Of a stretch of DNA of 64,000 nucleotides, positions 1 through 52,759 are shown one piece after another. Every line of letters begins with the position of its first letter. Position 1 is the stretch's first letter. Made by a program: the position numbers and the translations under genes. The notes under the pieces are model-generated. The model saw nothing but the letters and a program-made list of their open reading frames with translations, made no database searches and was not told the DNA's origin. Source of the DNA: Holacanthus passer (taxonomy: Eukaryota > Chordata > Actinopteri > Pomacanthidae). Location of the stretch: NCBI GenBank assembly GCA_025331565.1, contig JAFREQ010000076.1:2170001-2234000 (forward strand), in the 5' to 3' direction.

Positions 1-990
1 AAATCTAATCCGAATCAGAATCGGCCTTATTGGCCAAGTATGTGTAGACAAAGACTTTGACTCTAGTTTTTTTTTCTATGCTCTTGATGCACTAACACAT
101 GAATAGAGGTACAGCTAAGAACAAGGACAACAAAGACTGAACAAATAACATACATAATGGCATATAGTTAATAAAGGTCAAGACTGTAATGTAAACAAGT
201 ATCTTGTGTGTGTGTGTATATAAAAATCACTAAGGACCAATAACATTATAAGTCAATGCACAAGTCAACTGTTCTGTATGTTGTAAACAACAGTACAACA
301 GGGCATGAAATAAATACTGAATGAATATGTGTGCATGGAGTGGATGATCATGTGCAGTAGATGCATGGATTCAGGTTTGTATACATTATGTTCAGCGTGG
401 AGGATTTATAGAGACAATGATAGTACATGATGATCTGTACATGTTAAAACTGTGCATCACAATGTAATCAATGTAACAGTATGTGTCTAAGCAAAAATTA
501 GTGGAGATGGGTTGTTATTAATTATGAGGCCTTCTAAAGACAAGGCCAGTTTTTACCTGCAATTATAAACTACGATGTAAAAAGACAGATGATCAACTGT
601 TGGCTAACTCGGCTAATAAGTAAGTAGTCATATCTATTTGTATGTAGCATAAATAATGCTAAAGTCCATACTGCTTCTTAAAATATGTCTTAAAGAGAGA
701 TGTTTGTCTGAACAGGAGGGAAGTGAAACTAAAAAGTAGCTAGCTAGAAAATCTATGTGATATGCTAGGCTACATCATTACAAGCTAGCATCGGCTAACG
801 TTGTTTTTAAGTTTTAACTTAGCCAGACATTTTAGACAACAACACACATCGAGATCTTGGTAACATTTGTGGTGAGGATGATTATCCTCAAGTTGTCTAA
901 TCCAACACTTAGCCTCTGCTAGCCACATAACACTGAAGACAGCTAGAGGGGAATGCTAATGTTTTGAACATCAACCCCAAAAATACTTAC
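1..990 (-). other. ap3s2: Start of ap3s2 intron 1, AT-rich
   Basis: This stretch lies downstream, on the minus strand, of the ap3s2 first-exon splice donor, so it is read as the start of that gene's intron 1. I looked on the minus strand for the next sigma-adaptin exon and did not find it. The right part is rich in GCTA-containing words such as gctagc, which is common in percomorph non-coding DNA. There is a short GT run near 205. Nothing else is recognised. Confidence 0.55.
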
Positions 991-1059
991 AAAATACTGA
1001 TAGAATCTGATGAGCCGCGGTTTTCCGTGGTTGTTAAATATCAAGATGGCTTTAATCAT
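991..1059 (-). CDS. ap3s2: First coding exon of AP-3 complex sigma subunit (partial gene)
   Basis: This 69-nt exon on the minus strand opens with an ATG at 1059 and encodes 23 residues beginning MIKAILIFNNHGKPRL and ending IRFYQYF. It is followed directly by a consensus donor, GTAAGT, at 990-985. The peptide is the N-terminal longin-type start of sigma-3 adaptin, the small subunit of the AP-3 coat. AP-3 sorts cargo from endosomes to lysosomes and lysosome-related organelles. The intron falls in phase 0 after FYQ-x-F, as I recall for human AP3S2. The RFYQ ending fits AP3S2 better than AP3S1, which has KFYQ, although the first 16 residues look equally like AP3S1. The rest of the gene lies outside the window to the left. 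The family call is firm; the paralogue call is an inference. Confidence 0.85.
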
Positions 1060-1320
1060 GTCTGTTATTTGGAGGTATCAAGTCACAATATGAAGAAATT
1101 ACTCAAATATGAGGATTTTGACTGTTTGGAAGACGTTAGCTAAATGCTTCACGGCCTCTCAGCTGCTGGACGGACGAATTCATTGGTTGCACCAGAATGT
1201 GTCTCCATATTAAGCAGCCGACTCCTAACAAACACCTCCGATCTTTAGTTCCGGGGAGGTCATTGAGTTCGTTTACATGCTCGCAAGTATGAGCAGTACT
1301 GGTATGATGATTAGCATTCA
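1060..1320 (-). promoter_or_regulatory. ap3s2: Probable 5' UTR and promoter of ap3s2
   Basis: This is the sequence just upstream of the ap3s2 start codon on the minus strand. It is less AT-rich than its surroundings, with scattered CpGs and a CCGGAA ETS-type core (plus-strand TTCCGG near 1250). No TATA box was seen. An AACAG stands 2 bases before the ATG, so a spliced non-coding leader exon further out cannot be excluded. The limits are approximate. Confidence 0.35.
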
Positions 1321-1341
1321 AGCTCTTGTTGATGTTAAAAT

Positions 1342-1582
1342 TCTATCCTGGTTTCAGAAATCTGGATCAAACCTGAAGCACTCAGGGAGAAACCAAATAT
1401 TGTGCCACGTAAACACCTTATCCAGGTTTCTGAACGCCCCTTGTTGAGAAAGAAAATAGTGACTGAAATGGTGCAAAATCAAGACACAACTGCACACCAA
1501 TGATCAGAAACCTGAATATTGGTTGTAAATGTTAGACCTGAATCCCAAATAAATCAAGAAGTCCAATCAAAACCAGGATAGA
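1342..1582. repeat. Short inverted-repeat (MITE-like) element
   Basis: A 13-bp word, TCTATCCTGGTTT, at 1342-1354 recurs as its exact reverse complement at 1570-1582, bounding about 241 bp with no coding capacity. Related words occur inside the element: TATCCAGGTTTCTGA near 1419 and AGAAACCTGA near 1506. GTAAACAC words lie near 1409 and just outside near 1610. This is the architecture of a small non-autonomous DNA transposon. I did not find a clear target-site duplication, so the superfamily is left open. Confidence 0.5.
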
Positions 1583-4500
1583 CTCAAAATGGGGATAGTA
1601 ATGCACATGTAAACACGTTCAACTCTGGGAAAATCAGTTTAGACATGATGTCATTGGCTAAAATTTGGTTGATAAATGTGAAGATGAAAGAATTTACACT
1701 GTAAGTTGTGCCTCGAATTCACTCAAATTATTATAAAGGAACACATACAGTATATGAACTGTATTTGCTTCACTGCTTCTTAAATACATTAGTGGAATTG
1801 TTCTTTGTATGTCCATTAATTTTACACACTGACATGACACACACAGAAGCACTGTAAATCCTTTTGGTGAAGCTGGTAATTATTTATGTGTCGCCTTGTA
1901 AAGTCAATATCCCATGAAGTGTCGACATTGATGAGGTTTGAACTCTTTCTGTTTCTCCTGTTTCCCATGTGCCATCAGGAGTTCTGAGACCTTGTCCCGC
2001 TACATTACATAATGTTGCAGTCTTTGTGACTAATGCACCAGCAACTGAGGCACCACATACTGTAATTACTGGACCCTTTGTACCTTTGTCACTGCTTCAC
2101 GCTGCCTTGAGATCTCAAAGCAGTGATGTCACACCAGCTGCACCTTTCTCTGTTGTGAACTAGAGGAGTTCACTGTAGATTCTGATCAAAAGCAAAATGA
2201 TGTAATGGCACAGCAAAACGTCTCAAAAATCAATATACATGGGGCAAACACAAAGGGGAAAAAAAGGTATTAGGCAAAAGAAACGCTGATCATAAGTAGA
2301 CCCTCACCAGCACCTCATTTTTTTTCTCTAACCACATTACAAACTATGGCAAATGTGAATTTGTTGAGTTGACACCGCTGACAGTGTCCACAAACAGCAA
2401 ACATTATGAACTTCTTCACCAAACTGACAAGCCTATTTACAGTGAAATGATCAAGTATTGTAAAGCATTACTGTCCATCCCCTGCGTGAAGCAAGGGGGA
2501 GAATCTCTTCTTACCTGTGTAATATCACTCTGCAAGCATCTCTATTACCATCAGTGAAAGACAGAATTCTATTATGGCTCATCTCATCCTGCTGCTCTTC
2601 TAATGAAATATCAACTATGATGTAACTGATAATGTAATTTAATAATTGATTCATGAATCACATATTATCAACCTTACATTTACAGTATTCAATGGAAATG
2701 GATTGTAGTTGCTGATACTGATGAATGACACAAGAATATATCAATCCTCCATACTTAATCATAGTGATGGGTTTCATGAGGGAGCTGGGCAAGTAAACAA
2801 CTTGGACAGGCAAACAGTTGTGGTTGAATAGAACAGAGTCATCCTTAATGTTAGAAGTAATAAATGTGAGTGCGTTTCTTACTATGACAAGCTAGAATGT
2901 CAAATTTACATCTCAGTAGGAGGTTTTCGCCATATTTATAATGGGAAACAGTGACGTATGTTCCTACGTATTCATATTCTGTATGACAACCATACTGACA
3001 AAAACAATATATTGCATATTCCGAAGTTTTATGCACTACACAAATCCAGCTACTTCAGATAACCACAATCTTATCTTTTGATCAGTGAGTAGCTCTGCAA
3101 CAGTTGAAGGTTGAGTACCTTGCTCAAGAGCACCTCAATGGTGGTAATGAAAGAAGTAAAGTATACATGTGCTGAATAAACCTTGGCTGGAGAAACAAGT
3201 TCACATTTATTACTCCTACAGGAGAACTGACCATCAACTGATTGCTCATGGGCGTGCAGGATTGTGTTGCTGTGTTGGTGGTTCCCAAAGTTCAGCCAAC
3301 TATTTATCAAGACAATGAGATTTTGATTTTCTGTTATTTCTTTTTGTATATATTTAAATAAGGGGATACAAAAAGACTTTTTTGAGGATTGATCGCTGTG
3401 TCATTTATACAGACCACAGGCTGAGCTACAGTTTATGGTGTGGACAAGTGTCTAACGCTCCACAGTATCATACCTTACCTGTCAGACAAAGCTTATTGCT
3501 CTGTGGTCTAATGTTAGTCTATCTGGGGATTCTTGAGCCACAGCTCCACTACCACTTTCAAACCAGGCCAGCCGACATTCTGTATTGTGATCAGACCCAG
3601 CAACATCAAAATGTCAGACCACATTTCCTGCTCTGATTTCATATCCATTAATTCTCTGTTTTACGTTTTTCATCATTAGTGCTGCAGAGCCACCCGGACT
3701 GTTGTCTGCATATCATCTATTATTTCCCCTCTAAATTCCCTTCCTCCTGCATGAGCACAGTGGAAAACAAACAGACGCTCATTAGCATGTGTGACCCGTT
3801 GGTGGTAAACAGGCTTATTTCCACATGAGTGCAGTGCGAGAATGGATTCCACCGGGACAGTCGAGGTAGGTGGGCCCGCCGGCTGCCTTCATGGGGACTT
3901 TAATAGGGACTTAACAAATGCAAGTGGACAGGCACAACATTCTCTGGCACAGGGAGGTCATGTTGGTACAGTGAGCACTTGTTAGAGGGTGACTCACTGT
4001 ATTTGGACTCTTGGGTGGCCACTGATATTCACTTCATTTTTAATGTGCATTTTTTTCTCTCAGTGCTAATTGTTGGATTGTGACGGATGCCGAGTGCTGT
4101 CTGCCAGAGCTGAGGTAATGTGCGGCGTTCAAATAATGCCTCTGTGCTCTGCTCTGTGAAGTGATGAAAGCGGCCTGTAATTACAGGGATAATCAAAACT
4201 GTCAGGGGCCCTTCTATGGACGGTTTTGTTTACTGTCTGCTTCTCTCACAGCATCACAAGCTGCTGGCCCTCCACTTCCTCAGCCCGGGGGCCTCAGACC
4301 TCAAAGGATCATTGCAACTGTACCTGTCTGTGTCTCAAACAAAGTAAAAGTCAGAGTCATGAGCACAACCTTAACTGCTCTGTCTCCTTGTGTATTCAGC
4401 TCACAGGCCTATGGTAGGCTACAGTATGACTATATTTTCTTTCTTAGTTTTTTGAAGCTCTATGGTTCATACAAGGCCAAGAGTGACACCAATCCCTCTT

Positions 4501-5269
4501 CAGCTCTATAGGCCAGACAAAGCTTTAACACTGTCAGGATTACTGGGTCTATATCCACCCAGACCTCCCATAATAACAACATATGCAAAGAAAAAATTCT
4601 AAACCATGTTTTTACAAGGAATAATATAATATTTCTTTCAGTTTCTTTCGCAAATTAGTAGTTTTAAGTTTTACCCCTGCCTCTTGTCTTTTATGTTACT
4701 GTAGATTAAAAGTCTGCAGTTGGGCTCACTCTCCTCAAGATGGCAGCATTTCGGTGCTTTTCAGAGGAGACCCAGAGTCAAATGTTGTTGTATGAGTTGC
4801 TCCACAAGACATGACTTCATGATGAGATGCATTTATTGTTAGGAGGGCCCAATTTCCCAAACATCCCAACATCAAAAAACATCCATATATTCCATATCCC
4901 TAAAGCAGTTTTGTTTTTTATGTGTATTCATTTTTATAATACAATATTACAAGCAATGGGGCTTAAGAAGATTTTTTTATATCATAAATACGTTTATTGT
5001 ACTGTAATAGAGTTCGTATTATATTTCAACAAAGCTAAATATCATATCACGTTATGGCCACATATCATCATCTAGATAACAATAAGACAGACATAATACA
5101 GGCACTTGTAGGTTAATTCATATACAGTAGGTAATGACATATAGAGACGCAAGTGATAGTTATAGGCCTACACGTATGAATGACAGGCCTATGGCATTGT
5201 GTACATATAAAGAAACACCTGGGACTGTTGAGATCAAAAGTGTAATTAGAGGAGGTGTAGACAGACGAT
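1583..5269. other. Intergenic region between ap3s2 and igf1r
   Basis: No gene is recognised on either strand. The open frames here are short, start at random and have no splice context or recognisable protein similarity. Around 3090-3130 the text TACCTTGCTCAAGAGCACCT resembles part of a dispersed teleost repeat seen more fully near 61680, so this may be an old degenerate copy. The segment 3780-4210 reads like conserved non-coding sequence; see the finding there. Confidence 0.5.
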
Positions 5270-6036
5270 CTTTGTATCGGCGGCCCTGCGATGTGTCTCG
5301 GTGAGAAGCAAAACAACCCTGATCCTGGATCCACATCCCGGATTTCTTTCACACCGCGTCGTAAACGGAGGCGCTACGGCGGCGATCAGAGAGGAGAAGG
5401 ACGCGCCGAGGTCTCACTCTGTCTACATTTTTGATTTGTTATGGTGAGGGAGTGGAGCTTTACGAAAAAGTGAACAAATCTAAATGGAAAGTACTTTTGT
5501 TTGTTGTCACCTGGTAGATTAATGGCGGTCCACTATAACCCCTGTCTCACAGTCTGGTGTGAATATAAAAGGAAGGACGGCGTAGTGAATTGATGCTCTG
5601 TTGCAAATGATGATAAAATAATGAGACTTGGTGTAAAGATCGCAGCTCACGCTTTATTCAGACAGATAAAACTGACCCTCTCGTGATGAGAACCAGACCA
5701 GTCACTATGGTAACTGCTCTGCTAAACTGCAGCAAAAGTGACGCCCACTTTCACAGAGCGGGAGGCGGAGCAGAAGCTGGAGTGATTCATCTTTGAAAGC
5801 GGAGACGATCTGTGCGCACGGCGCTGTGTTTATAGTGAACACGGCAGACTGCAGCCTGCTCGAAGGAGACTGTATGTACCTGTACATTAATCTGCCCGGC
5901 CACGCTACCTGCTCGGCGATCTACCCACGGACGACATTAGATAACCGGACGACCCGGAGCAATAAGGCCAAACAGACCGTTTCCCGTTGATATGAGGCTG
6001 AATAACAGCGACCACAACAACGCGGTGTGTGTGTGC

Positions 6037-6479
6037 ATGATGAGCGGCTGAGGAGGAGGAGGAGGAGGAGGAGAAGAAGGAGGCTGCGGTCTGAAACCAG
6101 ATTTTATCCTGGATTTTTCCAAACCAGCGTCGTGTCCGTTCACACAAGGCGACTGTGTATCGATCTCATATGCCATTGCACGCATCAAACCGCCTCTTTC
6201 CATCCTGATTCGAAGCCGTTTTTCCGCCTCCCGAGGATCCTCCGGCAGCGGGACGTTGAACGTTTTTTCCTCCAGATATGGAGCGTGAAGATGCGGATTA
6301 CAGAGGAATCCCCGCCGCTAGTTTAGCCGCATCGGTTTCATTAGACACATCGGCTCGGCGTTGTTTTTGGCAGGAATAAAGCGTGAAACTATGAGTACAT
6401 TTTTTCTGGCTAGAGGAACAAATCGGCGATTCTCCCGTTAGGAAACGTGAGAAAGCTACCCCCGCTAGCCTGTATGTAG
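6037..6479 (+). promoter_or_regulatory. igf1r: Cluster of AUG-initiated upstream ORFs in igf1r leader
   Basis: If the leader is transcribed as read, it carries at least six short ATG-started frames before the receptor ATG at 6632: 6037-6051 (4 codons plus stop), 6170-6208 (12), 6278-6379 (33), 6291-6326 (11, nested in another frame), 6391-6441 (16) and 6474-6479. The last is an ATG followed at once by TAG, a start-stop element. All end before the main start and none overlaps it. Such uORFs usually lower translation of the main frame or make it regulable. Their presence in mature mRNA is inferred. Confidence 0.5.
6050..6083. repeat. GAG/GAA trinucleotide repeat in igf1r leader
   Basis: About eleven consecutive GAG or GAA triplets lie in the GC-rich leader. 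In one plus-strand frame they would read as a run of arginines, but that frame has no ATG start. It is a purine-rich low-complexity tract that may vary in length. Confidence 0.85.
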
Positions 6480-6631
6480 TAGCTATTAGCTCCATTAGCC
6501 GGCTAACAGCTAAAAGGTGCTGGCTGGAGATTAAAATAAAAGCTTTTGGACTGTTCCGAGCAGGTTTTGCCCACGTCTCCTCCCCTCCACGTATTTATTG
6601 ACAGGATTTGGGAGGATTTAGTCATCCAGGA

Positions 6632-47192
<40,561 letters not shown>

Positions 47193-50100
47193 TTGGACAG
47201 AGACACCCACCAGACTGCAAACCCTGCCACCTGCTGCTCTGCAGAACCTGATGTCTCAGTGGGTGTGACCTCTTTCTTTTCTGTTTTTTTAAATCACATA
47301 CAGCAAAACCATGTCCACCAGCCAGGTGTGGCTACTCAGTGAGGAGCAAAGACTCACATGAAGGTGGAGAAAACTGTCACTAAGTCCATGTTCTGCTGTA
47401 CCTCCACACACTTTTTTCATAGTATTCTAGTTTTGGTTTCTACCAGCTGGCTGTCAGACGTGACACTGCCCTTGCTGCTGAGTGGGAAGACCAAAAAAAT
47501 GATAAAAGAACGAAAAAGAAATAAAAATCATTTGGGGGGAGGGAGATCTCTCTCTTTATGGCTGAACTTATTTTATAAATTGTTGTTTGTTACTTTTTTA
47601 TATGTATTTCCAAATGGGAAAACGAAATGTGTAGGCCTTTATAAATGACCGGCATTTTGGTCGCTTTTGGGCAGGCATTCTGGTGAAACTGTCAAGCATA
47701 TCTAATGAAAAAGGACTTCAGAGAGGTCGGGGTCTCCGTCTGTCGTTCAGTAGTGTCGTTGCTCTGCAGGCTGGGTGTCAGTGTAGTGCCGGGTCAACAG
47801 CCAATCCGCTGAAACAAACAACCAGAGGGAGAAAGGTCAAATCTGCCAAATTTGTTGCCAAAATTGTACTTTTTGTCAAATTCTCTCTTCTGCAGTCTTG
47901 CCCTGTAACTCTCCAACACACCTGATTGAAACCACGAGCAACAAAAAAAAAAAAAAAAAAGCACTTTGATCTGCTACCACGCCATTCTTAAAATCTGTGA
48001 TCAAAGGGATTTGAACTTCCCTCTACAGTCCTACACTACTCCCCTCTTTCTGCTTGATATCTACAGCCACTGTAGTCTGTCGAAGTCATGGACCTTGGTT
48101 ACATCAGTTTATCTGAAATTGAGCCACATCCTCTCACAAAGTGCTGTTCCATTACGGTTTAAACGCCAAATCCAGTCAATAAAGAAGAAAAAAAAAAAAA
48201 CAAATCCTTGAAGCAAGGACTGCGGAGGGAAGAGCAGAAAGAGGAAAACGAATATGAACACTATATCTATAACGCCTCTCAGTCGGAGGTTTGCTCCGAG
48301 TTCAGAGGCATCCTTGTTGTTGTATACAAACAGGTATTTTTTTAGACTAGTCATTAGTCTCCAACATTTACAACATCTCTACGTGGGCAGAGCATTTATG
48401 TACGCACCAGTTGTTTGTGTCACTTTTCTAACTTTTATACGGTTGGAGACATTCATCATGTACAGAAAGAAGCTGCTATTCCTTATTTCTCTTGTGGTTG
48501 TAATATAGTTAATATCTATATATAAAAAGAGAAAAAAACTCCTTCAGGTTGGATCTACGAACGTTTCCACTACAGTCCATTTTTTTTAATGCTTGTAATT
48601 GTGTAAAGTGTATCTGAGCTGGTTTCGTTTCTGTGTTCACGTAAAGGTATGACGATTTGCCTTGTGTTTTGAAACACCGCTAACTTCCCCTCCCATCTGA
48701 CTAGAGGACAGTGATGGTACCAGTAACCATCGATGCTCTCGTGTTCTCTCGGGATGCCTCCACCTCTGTCCTTTAGGGTATGTGCTCATACTCAGAGGTC
48801 AGAGGTCGGGCATCACTGCTGAGTCCCAACTAAATCTCAGGTCAAAGAGAAAAGTTAAATCCTTTTCTACTTTCCTTTTCTTTTTCTTTTTTTTTTTTAT
48901 GTGCTGTCATACCTTAAGACATTCAGCCTGGTGTGTGTGTGTATGTGTTCACCTCTGTCTGATTCTATGTCCCTCTGTTTCATTTTCTTTCATCATTAGA
49001 CAGCAGTGTTTCTAACAACAGTCTGAACCCAGAAGGGGGTTCTCCGGTTCTGGATGGGTCCTTGCACTTATTGTGTGGAGCCCCGATACTGATAAAATGG
49101 TGTAAAAGGTTATCAGACAAGTACTACAATAAATAATATTGTTAGTTAATTAAGATGGAGTGTAAAAAGAAATAGCTTTATACTTTATACTCCAATCAGT
49201 TGATATAAAAAGACAAGGCTTTTTATTTTTTTCCTTTGCCCCAATCAAATGATAAATTAAACTAAAACTTTATGTTCCACTAGCTCCACATAAACGTTAG
49301 TGACAGCTTTTTGAAAGTTGCTAAACAAATGCTAAACAAAAAGTTAACTAGAGCTTTTTAGTTTAGTTTGTTATGAGAAAAGAGTCATTAAATCACATGC
49401 TGCTGCAAAATGTCAAAGATAAAACAACACAAAGTCCAAGACTTATTTTCCCCTCTGGGTAAAAACATGCACTTGATGATGAAGATAAAAGCGTGGTGTC
49501 AATGAACTTCCATGTAATGTTAGCCAGCTATTTTTGTTACCATAGTTTTATGATGAAAGTTAGCTGCAGCTAGGTAGCTAACAGAAAAGGCTCGTGCTCC
49601 ATGTCTTTAGCTGTCAGATGTTTCAAGTAAGGGAGTCATTTAGTCCACCCGTGTTACACTGGACTAATGGTTTGTCTAATTCTACAAGGACATGGAAATA
49701 TTGTGATCGTATCAGCATTAAGAGAATGGCAAGTGTGTGGAGAAAGTAGAGAGTAGATGATGATTAAATGTGTGACGAAGATAAAATAAATTAGGAAAAC
49801 TAAGGAATTGAAAAATAAAATGAGCCAGTGAATGAGATTAGAGGAGTAAAATAAATTAAGTTGTAGGAAGGATTTCTTTTTACTCTTCAACTTAATTATT
49901 TGACTAACAGTATTATTTATTGATGAATTCAGCTCTATTTGTCTGATTGCCTTTTATTACATGTTGTCAGTTTCGGCTTCCCATATGTTTGTGCTGGGCT
50001 CAAGGTACAAATTAAATGCAAAATCAAATTTATTTAATGCAGCAGTGAGGCTTCACATCTTATTTTTCTGAAGGCAAGTGCAACCTGTCTGTAGGATAAT

Positions 50101-50406
50101 TTCACTTTCTGCTAATCAACTTGAATCAAGGGTGGTTTTCTGTATGCTGCTGGAGCAATCCACATTATTTATCTTTTTCCAACATATTAACACGTGTTTG
50201 TAGACGATTGCTGTTAAGTTAAATTGGGTTGAGAAATTCGTGGAATTATCTTACAGCACTGGGAGATTTTTTTTTAATGCTTTAGGAAAAATAAGATGTC
50301 ACAACTGAGGATGACAGTAAAAGGATTCATAAGAGGAACGAATGCTCCTGAGGCTCTTTGCTTCTCGTGTTCTTTTATTAAAATATTAAATCAGATGATT
50401 AACTCT

Positions 50407-50413
50407 AACTGGA
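50407..50413 (+). promoter_or_regulatory. igf1r: miR-145-type seed match in igf1r 3' UTR
   Basis: AACTGGA is a 7-mer complement to the miR-145 seed, and mammalian IGF1R is a known miR-145 target. A 7-mer occurs by chance every few tens of kb, so this alone is weak. Confidence 0.3.
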
Positions 50414-50713
50414 GATCCCAGTGCTGAATAGCTGAGTATTAAACAGGCTGATTTAGGTTTACAGAAGAAACACATCACACTAAAATATGAAGACAGGTAC
50501 GATCATAGAGGACCACATGGAATTGACATTAAAGGCTCATTCACCTCAAAAATTTTGGATTCCCAGCCCAGATGTTCCTTGGTTATTTATGTTATTTTTT
50601 TTGTGAAGTGTAAATCACTGTACAAATTCCCCACAAGTCTTTATTTCCTTCTGATATTTTGATGTTCTTTTGCCCTTTTGGGGGAAGGTTTTGTTATCCC
50701 TTCAACCATCCAT

Positions 50714-50721
50714 CTACCTCA
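50714..50721 (+). promoter_or_regulatory. igf1r: let-7-type 8-mer seed match in igf1r 3' UTR
   Basis: CTACCTCA is a full 8-mer match for the let-7/miR-98 seed. IGF1R is a known let-7 target in mammals. Function here is inferred from the seed only. Confidence 0.4.
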
Positions 50722-52753
50722 CTTTTCTTTCAATCTATTTACATGTACATAAAAAAACAAAGCATCTCTGTTGTCCGGCTGTAAAGACGACCTAACTGAG
50801 TGCTGTTAATATGGTCAAATTCAAACCACAAACCAAACCATCCTGGAGGGGAGAGAAGGGGGCACAGAAACATAGAGCTGGTTAAAAAAAAAAAAAAAAC
50901 AGGTTAATGCTGGTAAATATTTCTCTCTATTCTGCAGATAATCAAATCATTTGTGCCTCTTATGTATTGCCATTATATTTGAGTGACATCACAATGCATT
51001 TGTTTTGTTGATTTTGTTCTCAAGACTCATCTAACCACTTGGATGAGTAAATATTCAGTCTGTCATGTGATAAACAGATTTTTAACCCGTTTATCCAAGT
51101 TGAGACTATATTTTCCAGTCCTGGTAGATGGAAATGACATATCTGCTTGCCTGTTTTGTACAAAACAAGGAAAATATAGACATACAGTGTCACATAAATA
51201 CAGACTAACATAATTGATAAATGTAATTTTGGTCCACACTACAAATTGGTAGTTGCAAGATTCTTGACAGATATTGAGAATGTCATTAAATGTTGCAACA
51301 AACAACCGTCAGCTGCTTCACTCTGTAAGTGTAATGGTAAAAGATGAGAGGCACAAACTGCCAGAACATGTCAGTTGGCAGAGAAAATCTAATCTTTCAA
51401 AATCCATATTGATGTTACATTTTGCTTAGGTCATTATTAGAAGGATAATTCTGTCTTTAACCAGGAAGTGATTTACTAACTGAACAATTGTTGAACAATT
51501 GTTGAGTCTAGTTTCCTGGTTTTGGCATTTGTCTGAAAAAAGGCTGTTACTATATCTTGTTTAAACTTTTTGACACATAAGGGATGGACATGGAGGTACG
51601 AATAACAGGACTGCAAGTTGACAGCTTTTTAATGTTTTCACTTGGCCCTTCAGTCTTTTACTATATATAGTAAGTAGAGAGGGACAATATTGGATTCCTG
51701 TCAGTCGCTTGTGGCTGCTTAAGAAAGAAAAAAAAAAAAGAGGGATGGATTTTTTTTTTCTGGGGATCTGTGTGTCTAGTTTGGGACAGTTTACACTGCT
51801 TAACTTTGAACACAGCACACATTAATGGCATTTTGTCAGTACCTGCTACAGTGAAAATGATAAGACATGTTAACTGTTAATGACGTGCTCATTCTCACAG
51901 ACTCAAATGGGCTTTTATGTTCACTGGAGACTGTTTGTTCCTCGTCAGTCATGAGTGACACCAAATGGAGCAGCAGGTAGAAGGAAGTCACATAGACAAC
52001 ATCTGGTTGCATTTAAGCTGTTGATTGTTCAAAAAAGTGTGCGACCTGAGAGCTGGCCAGTGGTCTGTACTGGTTTAACTCGTCGGTTAACTAATGAGCG
52101 AGTTAATGATATTTTGTATATTCCTTCCTCTTCACACTTTAGTTGACAGAATACTCTTCAGGTTCTTTACTGCCATCACAGGACTTTGATGTTGTTCCTT
52201 GTGTCTAGACCTGTTTCCATGATGATCATAATCCCAGTAAAAAAGTATCTTTTTTTTTGTCTGTCTTCTTCCTCCACCAGCAAGGCAGGTTTCTAGTTTC
52301 AGGCTGGGAGTGTCAGTGATTCAGGTTCTGGTTAAGAGTCCAACACACAGCCAACTGATCAGTGTGGTGGTCTAATGCCAGTTTGGTTGGTCAGGATGGT
52401 CTTTCAGTGTTTGTGGTCTGATTTTTGCCTCACTTTTACCACTGGAACACCTCACAGAGCGGACATAAAATTGAACAACTTTCTTTCTTTCTTTTTTTTC
52501 CTTTTGTCACATTGATGGCCAATTTGTTATCAAGATTTTGATGTGTGTAAATTATTCATAGCCTTCCAACTCTTGCGTTTCTATTGAAATGATCTGTTAG
52601 ACTGAGGTTTCATTTTGGTTTTCTTTTGTACATGCTGTTGTAAGAATTTTTCCTGTTATCAATATATTCTGAGTACGGGGGAAAATTATTGGCTGAAGGA
52701 AAAAGAGAATGTCTGTTTCTCTGATTCTTTTTTTCTACACAAGATTTAAGATG

Positions 52754-52759
52754 AATAAA
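52754..52759 (+). terminator. igf1r: Predicted igf1r distal poly(A) signal
   Basis: AATAAA occurs in the context GATGAATAAAAATGTATGC, with TG- and T-rich sequence (TTTGTTTGG, TTGTGTC) 25-60 bases downstream. This is the usual arrangement for cleavage near 52775-52785. It lies about 500 bp before the lrrc28 promoter. Confidence 0.55.

Larger units (their letters stand above)
5270..6631 (+). promoter_or_regulatory. igf1r: igf1r promoter and long 5' leader
   Basis: GC content and CpG frequency rise sharply here compared with both sides, forming a CpG-island-like region that ends at the igf1r start codon. No TATA box is evident. A GC-box-like GGAGGCGG lies at 5761-5768 and CpG-dense text covers 5350-5410. 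The mammalian IGF1R promoter is known to be TATA-less, with an initiator and a GC-rich leader of about 1 kb, and the layout here fits that. The transcription start cannot be fixed from sequence alone, and a leader intron cannot be excluded. The leader contains a GAG repeat and several short upstream ORFs, listed separately. Confidence 0.65.

Noticed and set aside
1969..2163. 64-codon plus-strand frame in the upstream intergenic region
   Set aside because: No recognisable family, no conserved start context and no splice partners.
6027..6326. 99-codon leader frame with a poly-Arg run
   Set aside because: Its start is GTG, not ATG, and the Arg run is only the GAG repeat read in one frame.
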